64,000 bases of DNA, from the NCBI GenBank assembly GCA_019916065.1, contig CM034233.1, positions 26,609,936 through 26,673,935 of the forward strand. The letters are read 5' to 3'. The notes below the pieces were generated by a model, which searched no databases, was not told the origin of the DNA, and saw only the letters and a list, made by a program, of their open reading frames with translations. Below, in pieces: positions 1-12,397 of this stretch. Positions within the stretch are counted from its first letter, which is position 1. The number at the start of each line of letters is the position of its first letter. Position numbers and translations under genes: made by a program. This DNA comes from Vitellaria paradoxa (taxonomy: Eukaryota > Streptophyta > Magnoliopsida > Ericales > Sapotaceae).

Positions 1-6
1 ATGCAG

Positions 7-299
7 GAGTGAAGTCAGTGGATGTAAACAGAAAGCAAAGCAGGGTGACAGTTAGCGGGTACGTAAACCCAAACAAGGTGTTAAACAAAGTAAAGAGCAC
101 TGGAAAGAAAGCTGAGTTTTGGCCGTATGTTCCTTACAATCTGGTCTCCTATCCTTATGTCCCTCAAGCTTATGACAAGAAGGCACCCCCGGGCTACGTC
201 AAGAACGTGGTTCAAGCCATGCCTAGCCCCAACGCCCCCGATGAGAAGCTTACCACTCTTTTCAGTGATGAGAACCCAAATGCGTGCTCGATTATGTGA
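7..299 (+). CDS. small HIPP (heavy-metal-associated isoprenylated plant protein), last exon
   Basis: This is the 3' exon of a gene that begins outside the window. An acceptor (TGCAG at 2-6) opens the exon in phase 1, so the first full codon is GTG (valine, 9-11) and not a start. The 96 residues carry the last beta strand of an HMA domain (RVTVSGYV), the family signature GKKAEFWPYVPY, and the end SDENPNACSIM, whose last four residues form a CaaX prenylation box. The CxxC metal site would lie in the missing upstream exon. These features match the small class of HIPPs (HIPP26/27-like). Family members are prenylated proteins that bind metal ions and often respond to stress. The stop is TGA at 297-299. 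No frame damage is visible. Identification is firm at family level; the subgroup is my inference from the signature. Confidence 0.93.
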
Positions 300-660
300 A
301 CAACTTACTCCGTGCCAAATATATATATATATATATACACGTATTTATGGATCGGTTGCTGAGGCCCTCTAAGCACAGTCAACGCAGTTGTGATTTTGCG
401 ATCACGTCCATCGACTTAGGTAGAACCCACGACTGCGCTTTGAAGTTCTCCAAGTTGATTGATTAGTCGTAGATTCACAGACTGTAACCTTTGGAATTAG
501 GTGTTTTCCAGCTTGTAGCTAGGAAGGGAAAGTTTTGTTTATGCTTGGCTGTAGAATTTGCTTGCTTTATGATCTATAAATATATATATATATATATATG
601 TTTGTGTACTTATTTATTTGCTATGCACGCTCTTTTTGACAAATCGAAAATTTTTAGGGT
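300..660 (+). other. 3' UTR and downstream flank of the HIPP exon
   Basis: Non-coding sequence after the stop at 299. It has two TA microsatellites (about 320-337 and 580-598) and no further reading frame of interest. A poly(A) site cannot be fixed, but the transcript probably ends in this stretch. Confidence 0.4.
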
Positions 661-661
661 A

Positions 662-860
662 TGTTTGGTAAATTATAAATTATATCTCCACTGTGATTTT
701 AAAAAAAGTCTGACATTGAGATTGAAGGCTATTAGAGTTTAAATGTATTTGAATTTTTTTAATTAAAAAAAAATATAAATGCAACTCAACCGTTAAATTT
801 TAATTTAATTACTTATGATTTTAAAATTCTGATATTATATCAAACTTCTAAATCCAAAAT
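662..860. repeat. AT-rich dispersed repeat, MITE-like
   Basis: Starts with TATGTTTGGTAAATT and ends near ATATCAAACTTCT, a GTTTGG/CAAAC tip pair like that of many plant MITEs. The inner words AACCGTTAAATTTTAATTTAA recur near 20070-20095, 23560-23585 and 37015-37035, so this is a dispersed family. No clear target duplication was found. Confidence 0.3.
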
Positions 861-869
861 TAACCCCTT

Positions 870-1900
870 ATTTCTAAGTTTGACCATTACAAAGGTTGCA
901 TGCATGTGATAATTGAATGAGGTCCTCGCTATTACTCGTACAATTTTTCTTTTTTTTTTTTTTCAAATTTTAATGTGGATGTAAGTGGAAATAAATAGGG
1001 TTGATCAAATTTTATCTATTGAGTTGAAAAGTCAACAAAACCAACATATATTACTTTTTTTTTTCTTTTGAAAAAGGCCAACATATATTACTCGCATATG
1101 TAAAATCCCAACATTGCTAATTATATCCATCTCATCTTCACTGATTTTGCTTGTAAGAATCACCTCAATGCTACGTCACCATTGATCATCTTCGAACGCC
1201 CAACTCTTTATAACTAGTCCGAGCAACCATGAGATTAAGACCCAGTTTGGCCCCCAAAAAAATAATTAATTAATTAATTAGCTTTTAGTTGATTTTTTTA
1301 TTTAATTTTTTTTTTGTTCATTTGATATTTTTATTCTTCGTATTTTAAAAAAATTTAAGATATAAAAGAATACTTCTGATATTTTAAAAAAATTAAAAAA
1401 ACAAACTGGATAACTGAAAGTCCAAACGAAGCCTAGCAGTATCATTTCCAAAACCAACCCCCCAGCCCCCGCCCCAATGACCCAAACCAGCTAAATATTA
1501 TTTGCTAAATCACTCTATTTTCATCACCCCCTCTTACTCCTCTATTTGATTTCTATATACCTTGTTATCAACCCGTATAATCCTACACAAAGATTTTTTA
1601 AACAGAATTTTGTATTAAAATTATTTTAATAGATTGTTCACATAAAAGTAACTAGCTTATAAAGAAGTCATTTCATTCTTACTAAAATTTCTTATTAAAA
1701 ATTATGGTTGTTACTGTCATGAACTTGTGCCAAATCCTAAACATATTATCATTTGTCATCACAAAGTCATATCATGTTTTAGTTAAAGAGTAATGATTAA
1801 TCACATAAAATGGTGAATTACATGTGGTTAAAAGTGATTAATCAACGGTTAGATAGAGTAAATGAAACTAATTCCCTTACTTATATTAATATTTTTCATT
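870..1900. other. AT-rich intergenic DNA, one possible MITE
   Basis: No gene seen. About 1246-1432 has opposed ends (CCAGTTTGGCC at left, GTCCAAACGAAGCC at right) around AT-rich filler and may be a small MITE. The rest is unique-looking AT-rich sequence. The next element's left LTR probably begins near the end of this stretch. Confidence 0.35.
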
Positions 1901-1974
1901 ACAAGAGAATTAAAGCTAAATGTAAGGAAATGGTGCAAAAAGTAAGAAAAAAATGGAGCAAAGCCATCAGGACC

Positions 1975-2590
1975 TTCGAACGCCTGTTCGAAAGGTATCC
2001 TGTTCAAAAGGTATCCTATTTGTAGGCACCCTTCCATGACTGTAGATGGAGTATACAAGTGCAAGGGTGGAAAATTCTAAGTGCCTGATTACCATTCAAA
2101 TGCCTATTTGAATGATGTTTCGTTCGAAGGCATCTTTTGCACGCCAAAAAGTGGAGCAGGAAAAAAAGAAGAAAAAAATGTTTTAAGTTGGACCCAACCC
2201 TTCGAAGTGTAGTGCGAAGGGTCTCTTGTTCGAAGGCATGTTCGAAGGACAAAATGTTAGGAAGATTTCAAGCTGATGGAGGAACTTAAGTGTCAGACTA
2301 CCCTTCGAAGGGGCCTTCAAAAGCTATACGCCTTTTAAACCCGCCTTTGAATGGCCCATGAAATTTTACAGTTTTGAGATTGTAACAAATGAGAAAATAC
2401 TCTGCTATTCATGAGGGCAGTTTTAAGGTTGGAAGATGAGAGATTTTGTTTCGAAGGTTAGAAGATGAGAGTGTATTTTTTTTTTTTTTTCAGAATTTCT
2501 TTTTAAAACACATAAGAAAACTTTTTAGAGGATTAGCATTACCTTTGCTTTGAATTTAGTTTTTATATTTTGAGAATTAGGGTTTCGAAG
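1975..2590 (+). promoter_or_regulatory. cluster of TTCGAA palindromes in the presumed U3
   Basis: About nine TTCGAA words lie between 1977 and 2587, mostly inside longer near-repeats such as GTTCGAAGGC and CCTTCGAAGG. Such a cluster is far above chance for a 6-mer and fits a repeated enhancer or a degenerate short tandem repeat in an LTR U3. Function is inferred only from position upstream of the gypsy coding region. Confidence 0.4.
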
Positions 2591-3353
2591 TTTTCTTTTC
2601 CAGTTGAGGAAGATTACATGTAAGGATTTGTTTTCAATTTCAATTCCAAAATTATTTTTGTTTCAATTTGTTTTTCAATATGGTGAGTTCTTTTTCCTTA
2701 GTTATGTGTAGCTAAACTTTTATTCTCATCTCAATTCATGAAATGCTATAGTTAGGTTTTAAATAAGGTTTCTCCACTATAAGTTATAATTCAAGAATTT
2801 GTGAAGAAAACAAATATTTAGAATCGTTCTCGCTATTTTATACATCAGAAATCATGAATCATAGTTAAGATCCTGCTACTATATGTCTAATTTGCTAAAC
2901 CCTACATAAAGAATACTCTATCCGATGGCATAATTTGTGAAATTGAGAAAAGTAAAAAAAAAAAAAGTTAAAATCTAAACTCATTCCCAATATTTTTACA
3001 TAATTTAAGAGAAAAATCATCCAATTCATTTTTCACCGAGTTGTATTTGGATTGAGTTAAAAATTGGAAAAACTTAAATGACAAGCCTTAACAAAAGCAT
3101 GGATTGAATTGAGGTGGGTTCTCTTTTATTATTTGATAAATTTCAAAAATAGTTGATAGCCAATTTTCCAACAAACAATTTCTCCCCATGAATACTTAGT
3201 ATTTCATTTTAAATTTTCTTGTAAGTGATTTTCAAAAGGTCTCACTTCCTTGAGTTCAACCCTAGATTCTCACTAGGTTATATTTCAGATTGACTCTTAT
3301 GCATTTGCGAGATTTTGTTTTCCTTAGGTTTACAAGAATAGAATTCAAGAGCA
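2476..3353 (+). repeat. left LTR of the gypsy element (R-U5 and part of U3)
   Basis: Matches 6417-7282 along its whole length with scattered differences. Shared landmarks are AGGATTAGCATTACCTTT, GATTACATGTAAGGATTTG, TTCTTTTTCCTTAGTTATG and a final GAGCA before the primer-site spacer. Sequence upstream (about 1970-2460) probably belongs to the same LTR but has no partner in the truncated right copy. Confidence 0.8.
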
Positions 3354-3540
3354 GTTAATATTTTGGCGCCGTTACCAGAGAAGTTATAGCGTCTTGAGAG
3401 GATCTCTGGAGAGGAACTGGTGAAAGCTTGGGTTCACTTCTCTACCCCAACTCCTCCTGATTTTCAATTAGGTGAGTTTTTTATTTTTTTATTTTATTTT
3501 ATTTTTTTGTTTATGCATGCTTCTTCATTCTGGTCGTGTC

Positions 3541-6415
3541 CTGAGACGTGACTTAAGACAAGATTTTGAAAATACCCTTGAGTTGTCCCTCGCTCACAAT
3601 TCAGGTAAATCTACTTCGTCTACTATGATGGCTAATAATAATGGTAGAGATGATTTGCCCATTCAAGCCCGAGGGTAGAATGATGTTTGGATTCTTACTG
3701 CCTATTTACTTCCTGTGAAGCAAAGCATGCCCTCGTGCATTGTCTTACCAAAGAATCAGCCAGCTTTTAATTTTAAGCTTGGCATGATTCAACTAATTCT
3801 GACCTTTTATGGGATGGAGTCAAAAAAACCCTACTTGCACATAAGGGATTTCACGGATGTTTGTGGTACCTTCATGGACCCGAATTGCACAGAAGAGACA
3901 ATACAACTGTGGTTGTTCTCATTTTCTTTAAAAGATAAAGCATGATCTTGGTTTAACCTCCGACCTTGTTCAATTCGAACATGGTTGGAAATGCAATCTA
4001 AATTTCTATGGAAATATTTCCCAAACCATAAAACTCTATCATTCCAAAGACAAACAATGAACTTCACTTGCAAGCGATCTAAGACATTTTATCAGGCTTG
4101 GGAGAGGTACATAGAGTTGTTGAACTCTTGTCCTCATCATGGATTTGAGACTTAGCAAATTGTAAGTTTCTTTTATGATTCGCTGTCTCCAAACTACAAA
4201 CAATTGGTATTCACCATGTGCAATGGAGACTTCTGTGAGAAAGAAGCCAAAGAAGCTCTTAACTTCTCTGATTTCTTAGCTAAAAATGCCAGACAATAGG
4301 AAACCACCATACCACCAGCTTATGAGTCTAGAGATGCTTCTACTTCTAGTGGGAAGTTTGTCCTTAAAGAGTCAAATGGTTTGAATGCTAGGGTCACTAC
4401 TTTGACAAAACAAGTAGAGACTTTGCTTAAGAAGAACATAACCAATGTGTCCCATAGTGTCCCTGATCCTTTCTTCTGTGAAATTTTCAATGACCATACC
4501 ACTCAGGATTGTCTTACCTAGACAGTTAGTAGGAATGTGATATTTAGTCAAGCCTCTGTCCCAAATCCAAACCCACCAAACTTTAGGAGGCCTTACCAAA
4601 ATTGACCATAGAATAACTTATATGCTTTATGCAAACCAAAACAACCATCAATGGGAACAACAATAAGTTCATGGATTAAACCAATAGGGCACTTGATGAT
4701 ATTCATAGTCAACTCACAAAGTTGACTCAATCTATGAGTACACCAGAGAGTGTAGGTTTCTAGCCCAACCCAAAAAAAAAACCCACAAGGTGTGAACCTA
4801 CTCAATCCTAGTGTAGCTTTGTCAAATGAGCCACTACCACCCCATAAGCAAGTTCAAGCTGTTACAACCTTTAGAAGTGGCAAGTTAGTTAAAAAACTAG
4901 ATGATCCTAGGTTGCTGAGTTGCAGTCTTAGAACGAGAGAGAGCAAGTGAGGTGAGATGAGTCGAGTTTAGAGGAAAAGATAGAGAAGAGAAGAATGAGG
5001 AAGGTAGTATGAAAGAGTCTATTCCGAGAAATGAGTTGAGTGAGAGTCCAATAAGTGGAGAAAGAAAAGAAAAATAAGGGAACAGGAAAGAAACAAGTGA
5101 ACAATCCGGGGAAAATGGTGACTTTTGAGGATGAAAAGATAAAAATCAAACCACCCTTTCCCACTAGGTTAGGTAAGACCAAGAATGATTTCATTTCGGA
5201 GATTTAGGAGATATTCAAACAAGTGAAAATAAATCTTCCCCTTTTGGATGCCATAAGACAAGTCCTTCCTTATACTAAGTTTTTAAAAGATATTTGCACT
5301 ATGAAAAAGAAAGTGTGTGAAGGAAAAGGCCTTTCTAGCAAAACAGGCCAGTACTATTATTTAATGGAAAGCCCCCCATGGATTTGCTAACCCAGGTATT
5401 CCAACCATCCCTATCATTATAGGAGATTCTAATGTTCGATTATCAGTCCTTCTTGAATTAGGAGCTAACGTGAATTTGTTATCATTCACTATGTATTAGG
5501 AGCTAGCCGTAAGGGAGTTGAAACCATCTAGGGTGACATTGCAGTTAGCAGATAGGTCTGTGAAAATGCCTAGGGGGTGGTTAAGGAAGTTTTGGTGCAA
5601 GTTGATAAATTTTACTTCCCAGTTGACTTTATAGTGCTTGAGACACATCCCACACAAAGTCCCAACCCACCTGTCCCAGTGATTTTAGGTAGACCATTAC
5701 TAGCAACCTTAAATGCTATGATTAATTGTAGGAATGGGATGATGAAGTTCTCTTTTGGGAACATGATGGTAGAAATGAACATCTTTAGAGTGTCCAAGCA
5801 ATTGGGGGATTGTGAGGATGTAAGGCAAGTAGATTTTATATAGACTTTGGTGTAAGAGCACTTTGATAAAGAGTGCTTTGAGGATCCTTTGGAGAGAGCC
5901 TTGGCGCATAGTGAGGAGCATGAGTTTTTGGAAGCTTTTGAGAGTATGGAGAAGAGTAGAAAAGTTAAGTCTTGGTTAAGGTTAGACCCAAACACATGTC
6001 ATGGTTATAGGAACATGGACTCCAGTTTTTGAATCTTTAAAGCCATCCCTAACCAAGCCCAAACTTTCATTAGTTGAACCACCATGCCCAAAGAGAAAGC
6101 ATTGCCTAGTGAATTGAAATAATTCTTCCTAGAAGAGAATGAGACATTCCCAATTGTGATTTTATCACAACTTTCTTTTGACCAAGAGATAAGATTGTTG
6201 AATGTGTTGAGAGATCATAGGAATTCTATAGGTTAGACCATAGCTAACTTGCATGGTATTAGTCTTATGTGTACGCATAAAATTTTTTTGGGGGATGAGG
6301 CTAAACAGGTGCATCAACCCCAAAGGAGACTCAACCTAACATGAAAGATGTGGTGAGGGGTGATGTATTGAAGTTGTTGGATGTAGGTATCATTTACCCC
6401 ATCTCTGACTCCAAG
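3541..6415 (+). pseudogene. Ty3/gypsy gag-protease-RT remnant
   Basis: Decayed polyprotein. Gag is readable at 3715-3945 (FNFKLGMIQLI, then LWLFSFSLKDKA) and continues to about 4310 (RYIELLNSCPHHGFE), the standard retrotransposon gag domain. A retropepsin follows at about 5400-5843, with LLELGANVNLL at the active-site turn (family members usually have an aspartate where this copy has E) and VILGRPLLATLNA near its end. The first RT segment (about 6330-6415, VLKLLDVGIIYPISDSK) is followed by the deletion. Many in-frame stops, often TAG or TAA where a glutamine is expected, and frame changes show it is long dead. Confidence 0.8.
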
Positions 6416-6416
6416 G

Positions 6417-7282
6417 TTTTTTTTTTTTTTTTTGGAATTTCTTTTTAAAACACATATGAAAACTTTTTAGAGGATTAGCATTACCTTTACTTTTAATTCA
6501 GTTTTTACATTTTGAGAACTACGGTTTTGAAGTTTTCCATTCCAGTTGAAGAAGATTACATGTAAGGATTTGTTTTCAATTCCAATTCCATAATTATTTT
6601 TGTTTTAATTCGTTCTTCAATATGGTGAGTTCTTTTTCCTTAGTTATGCATAGCTAAACTTTTATACTCATCTCAATTCATGAAATGCTATAGTTAGGTT
6701 TTAAATCAGGCTTTTCCACTATGAGTTATAGTTCAAGAATTTGTGAAGAAAACAAATATTAAGAATCATTCTTGTTATTTTATATATCAAAAATCATGAA
6801 TCATAGTTAAGTTCTTACTTCTGTATGGTTGGTTTGCTAAATCCTGCATATAGATGCTCGATCCGATGGCATGATTTGTGAAATTGAGAAAAGTAAATAA
6901 AATAAAATAAAATACAAACTCATTCTCAATATTTTTACATAATTCAAAAGAAAAATCATCTGATCTATTTTACACTGAGTTGTATTTGGATTGAGTTAAA
7001 AAGTGAAAAAACTTGAATGACAAGTCTTAACAAAAGCATGAATTGAATTGAAATGGGTTCTCTTTTATTAATTGACAAAATTCAGAAATAGTTCATAACC
7101 AAATTTCCAACAAACAATTTCAATACTTAGTATTTCATTTTAAATTTCCTTGTAAGCGATTTTCAAAATGTCTTACTTCCCTAAGTTCGACCCCATATTC
7201 TCACCTAATTATATTTCAGATTAACTTGGGTACTTGTCAGGTTTTGTTTTCCACTATTTTGCAGAAAGGAAATTCATGAGCA
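6417..7282 (+). repeat. right LTR of the gypsy element, 5'-truncated
   Basis: Pairs with 2476-3353. It begins abruptly in a 17-base poly-T fused to the RT fragment and ends GAGCA at about 7282. The missing U3 part was lost in the internal deletion. Confidence 0.78.
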
Positions 7283-7289
7283 GTCAAGT

Positions 7290-8880
7290 AATCAAAAGAA
7301 ACAAAATTAGATAGGAATTCAAAACTCCTTCTTAGGTTTGGGTTGCGGTGAAAAATGACAAAAAAAAAGTGTGTTGAATTTGAAAATTTAAAATAACTAA
7401 ATTAAAAAATTAATACATTGATGAATTTTTTTATTTTATTATATTTTTTAATCCATTTTAATTAGAACATACATTGAGATTTTAAACTTCCTTTTTTTCC
7501 TACATTGTTTTTTTTTTTTCTCCTTCTCTTGTCTTTTTCCCCACCAAGTCCTCATTCCAAACACATTTCTTTTTTTTTTTTTTCTTGAAAGGTGATCACA
7601 TTTTCATTCGACTGTATTGTTTGGTATATTTATTTGAAATGTTATTTTATTCGAGAGAATAGAATAAAATAATTATATTAAAATGATCATTTTGTTTCAT
7701 TACTTTGTACCAAACTAGACCTTGGTCTAAGAAAGGAGGTGAGATATATAAGGGGAATAACAAAGTAGAGACATGGCAAGACCACTCATCAAATGATGTC
7801 TAGGGACGTATGACAAGACCAAAGTGGAGATTATCTATTAGTTTAATTTCTATCAAACGATTTTAGTCTCTCTTTTTTTTTTTTGGCCATATTTACATAA
7901 AATTAATTTTGATATTAAAATGGGATAGTGATGACATCAGCATTCACCGAGATATCCTAACCACGCGTTCAAAAATAAATTACTACAATAAATTTGGGTA
8001 ACAGAGAGATTAGTGTAATTTTTAACGCCACTACTGTAAGAGTAACCTTAGGGTGGTGGGCACGTACAGTTCTTCATCCTTCATATGTTTACCACATTCT
8101 ATCTTGAGGTAAAAGGAGGCTTTTCGTGATGGAATCACTTGCAGAGATGAGTAGTCCTACTAATTTGAACGCTAACTAATATTCTTGGCCACTGAAAATT
8201 TACACTTTCCATGCAAATAAAATATATATTTACTAAAAGACCAAAATCATAACCTCCGCTCCATGTGTCAAATTTTCATTAATTATATACACACACAAAC
8301 TACCCTTTTTTCTGGGGAATTCATCGCAATTTCATTTTTAAATTTATCTAACTTATATCCAGTAAATTAATTAATGAGCGTGCTGGGAAATTTTCATCCT
8401 ATTTGTTCCCTCTCCTAATGCGGATCTGAATGTAACAAAAGAATGAAATAAAAAGATCGGAAGGGGTTTTTAACGAGGGGCGCACTGACGTTCAAATTAG
8501 GAGTATGTAAAAACACTAATAGAGTAGATAGAGCACTAAATGCTAGTGACAATTTAAGTATTAGAAGCTGGTGAAAAAGAGACATTTTAATGAAATATTG
8601 TTTTTTCATTTGTCAGGTCCGTATATACTGACTTTTTTCTTTTTTTGCATCATCAAATCTTATAATTACCAAATCCACTTGCACATAAAAAAAATAAATA
8701 AATAAAAATAAAAAAAACAAAAATTAAAGTACATATTTAATTAGGAAAACACCGTTGCATTTGGAATATGAAACCTAATTAAATTTTCTTATTTTATTCC
8801 TATCAAACGAATTATTTTATTCCTAATTAACTTACTTTTTTATGTTAGTTACTTTTTTTTTTTCTGTTATCTACTTTTTT
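7290..8880. other. AT-rich intergenic DNA
   Basis: No gene or complete element supported. Homopolymer T runs occur near 7510 and 7570. A short unit near 7618-7730 (TGTTTGGTATATTT to TACCAAACTAGA) has opposed GTTTGG/CCAAAC tips and may be a degraded MITE. Confidence 0.35.
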
Positions 8881-8911
8881 TTGGGGGCATTTTTTTATGC
8901 TAGCTATTTTT

Positions 8912-9186
8912 ACGTTTGGAAAGTTAAGCTAGTTACAGCTAAATTTGTATATTGACATTTATACCCTTAATATTTCAAAATATTTTCTAAAATTACCTTT
9001 GAAAGTACAAATGCCCCAACTTCTCAAAATCTAAAAGAATTGGTCAACTCACCAATTCAGAGGGGTCGACCTTTTTCTAGAAGTATGACAAAAGATAATC
9101 TGATAATTTAAAAAAAAAAATAACGAAATAGCTGATACAGTACTACTACAAAATAGCTGGCTAGCAGCCGATTTTCCCAAACGGCA
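8912..9186. repeat. possible MITE with GTTTGG tips
   Basis: The left end reads CGTTTGGAAAGTTAAGC and the right end, on the other strand, CCGTTTGGGAAAATCGGC; both continue into AGCTAGTTACAGCTA or AGCCAGCTA-like words. No target duplication could be fixed. Confidence 0.35.
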
Positions 9187-9787
9187 CCTCAGTACTTAAC
9201 CCAGTGACACAAATTTCTGTACTGATAAAATTAAGAGAATTGTAGCGGACAAAGTTGCGACAATCGCAGGGTACAGGTGATGAGCCCTTTAATGGCCATG
9301 TGTCTATCCCAACTCTATCTGGTGAGAGTGACCGTGGGTTATATATATATATATATACATGAATTAACTTGCACGGCAAAATGCTATATAATACTATTAA
9401 GCAATAATAATGTTAATAATAATATTATTAACCCACAATGATAGCCACAGTTATAACGTGATTAAGGCTCACATATGTCACCATATCTTGTTATCTGTAA
9501 ATTAAATTCTATCATAGTTGAAAAAAAAAATAATGTGAAAGGTGCTACTAAATTATTTTATTTCTTTTAATATTTTTAACAAATAATTGACCCTGAATTT
9601 CGGCAATCTAATCGTAATCGTAATCAGATTAATTAATAGATATATAATACCTTCAGATTAACGAATGTTTGTGTCACTTTCCCTTTTTCTCTAGTGCCAA
9701 AAAAGTTAATTAATTGATTTAAAAAATTGAAGGGATAGAATAGTTCCCTGGAAGTTGAAGAACTCGAGCATTATATATTTTTATTTG

Positions 9788-9925
9788 GGGTGTGTTTAGA
9801 GCGAGATAAAATGAGATAAATTATAAATTTGTAATTCATACAGTAATATAAAAAATGAATAATTTTTAAAATTTTTTAATGTTTTTTTTTTAAATTTTTA
9901 AAATTTTATAACAAATTAAACGGAA
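9788..9925. repeat. short MITE, GAGATAAA family
   Basis: GTGTGTTTAGAGCGAGATAA, an inner TTGTAATTCATACAGTAATA, and a distal AAATTAAACGG correspond in order to the better-bounded copy at 19181-19327. Other relatives lie near 24583, 26406 and 32254. Confidence 0.45.
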
Positions 9926-9929
9926 CCTT

Positions 9930-12366
9930 GATTGAGAACTACTTTTTTGCCTTCATCCAAGAGAAGCTTCTTCCTAAAGAGCAACTTTTATGGCCTTTTT
10001 GACAATTATTTTTTTTTTTTTTTTGTGATTTAATTGATTGATTAAAGTTGAACCCCACCCCACTAATCAGCTATTCCTTGTTAATTCGAATCCCTTCTCT
10101 ATCATTTCAATAAAGTAAGATATGTCTTGTAGATGCAAGACCAACATTCCTTATAATGCTTCCAGTTGCCTAACTAATGTCCCCCCCCCCCCCCCAAAAA
10201 AAAAAACAAGAAACACACACACACACACACAAAATAAGGACAGACCGGGTGAAACAATCTAATAAGAAACAAATGATTATCGCTCTAATTAATTTTTCTG
10301 TAGTCAATCACGTATACAAGGACTATACATATAGTTTACAAAAATGTATACAGAAAACTTTGCGAAACATTAAATCATATAATTGTTGTGCAAGAGCGTG
10401 CATGCATGCGATAGTTTAAACGTTAAATCATATAATTGGTGAAGTACAGATGCTAGCTACTAGGCTTTGAATTCCATCGCCCGCAGGCTCTACCTTATAT
10501 ACAATCACAAATAAGCAGCGTCACGTCACGCCTTTAAACTGATAACTATCTCTCTTAATTAAGCTAACCTCCTTAGACCTTCGGACCAATAAAGAGTAGT
10601 GCAGAAATATTCACCTATTATTCATTAACTACGTCTTTCGACTTAATTTTAGATCTTGACTCATTTTCGATGAACGAATCTTGCAGAGGAACCTTTAGAT
10701 TTTTTGGACATTAATTAGATTCTCACTAATATTTGCGTTACTTAAGCTAACATCCTTGCTTCTGCTTCATATGCCACGGCTCGCATGAGTAGTTCTTCTA
10801 AGGCAGAACATTCTCCTGCTGGTGTATTTTTACAGTCGACAGTTTTGGTAAATCACTTAGTGGGTGCATCCATGATCTAACTAAGTCATAATTTTCGAGG
10901 TCTTTATTTTCTATTTAAGCAATTGTAACTTATGGGGAAAGATAAACTTTGATTAATATAAAAAAAAATTTCATTAAAGAAATTTTCTCTAAAAATTAAT
11001 GTGTTACTTTTTGAAAATTTTTAAATTAAACACAAAATTATAGTTTATCTGCTCAATTATTTGATTGATTATCCTCGTCCTTGCATCATATCCACGTACT
11101 CCAAGATATATGGCCATACGGAAGAATGGATTTCATTCAATATTTGGCTCTTATTGATTTTGATCCTAAGGAGCTGTCTGGCCAGTAGGTTATTCAGTAA
11201 CAGAGAGTCTTCAGTGTTGGTGTCACCACAACAAAATGGCACTACAACTTTTGCTATATATTATTATAAGGTCATGCATCAAAACGCATGATTGTTGGGG
11301 GAGGGGGGCCAACCAAAAGTTAATTATATATGCACGAAGGAGCGGAGTGAAAAGATATCTTATCCCATCGATAAATATATGCCTATAAAGACTATGATCA
11401 ATGTATACGGACAATAATGCTGACGTTTTTACTATCTCGTTAGGTGCGATTTTGTCTGCCTTTTCAGAAGAGATTTCTAACCGTTTGATGAGAAGTTAAA
11501 TAATTTTAGTGCGTTAGATTTTGGGTTTCCTGAAGGTTATATATCTATTAGTATATCATTGGAGACTTTGGATGATGCTACGGTTGGTGGAAGTTAATTA
11601 CAAGTAAGAGCGGATCAGATACTACATGCATGTTGTTGAAAGCATCATGCATGAGCATTCGAGGATACCAACCTGCTGAAACATATATATATATATATAT
11701 ATACACACACTATTCCATAAAAAGAAAATCAGTTTCAATATTTTTTGATTGTATAATCGATGCTCCTAAAAATTAAAATTTTACAAATACCCTATGATAA
11801 TGCTTTATTTTTTATTTGGACACCATAAACTCTTATCCATTTTGTACACTCTCTCGTAAGTACTCTCACACACGATTTTAAAACACATCGACACTCTCTT
11901 GTAAGTACTCTTACACACGATTTTAAAACATATCGTGGTAGGGAAAGAGGCACTGAACATTTATAAGTTATCACAGTTCCCGACTCCTTTTTAATGTGTG
12001 ATCATTTGTGGTATCATCACCCTATAACTTCTATTGCTTTAATCTCTCTCAATCTTTTCTCCTTGACCTCTCTGCCTAACTTTCCTTAATATTACTTCTA
12101 TCATTTAAAAAAATATAAAAGAATTTACAGAAAAACGATAGAAATAGAAAAGAAGAAGAAGAAGAATTGCACGGTAAAGAATAAAATTTAATAAATATTG
12201 AGAGTAAGTGGTGTATGTGTACTCTCCAAGTCTAATGAACCAACTATATAACAAACTAAGAGAAGACACGTGGTAGACCTCAGACTTGGAGAGTGGAGAT
12301 ACACTCTTGACTCTCACTAATAAAAAATAATAATAATGGTGCACAAGCGTATGAGTATGCGCATTG

Positions 12367-12397
<31 letters not shown>

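Larger units (their letters stand above)
1900..7282 (+). mobile_element. decayed Ty3/gypsy LTR retrotransposon (Athila/Tat-like primer site)
   Basis: Two direct repeats (about 2476-3353 and 6417-7282) flank an internal region on the + strand. Eleven bases after the left repeat lies TGGCGCCGTTACCAG (3364-3378), the complement of a tRNA-Asp 3' end with one mismatch, the usual primer site of Athila/Tat-type elements. Gag, protease and the first part of RT follow in order, all riddled with stops. The RT reading breaks at about 6416 (after residues YPISDSK) straight into a poly-T and the middle of the right LTR, so the RT core, RNase H, integrase, PPT and the 5' part of the right LTR are gone. The exact left end (somewhere 1.9-2.3 kb) is not visible because the right LTR lacks the matching part. 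Confidence 0.8.

Noticed and set aside
11460..11600. Possible host gene fragment (reads LDFGFPEGYISIS in one frame)
   Set aside because: Too short and no family recognised; flanks are AT-rich with no splice context I could support.
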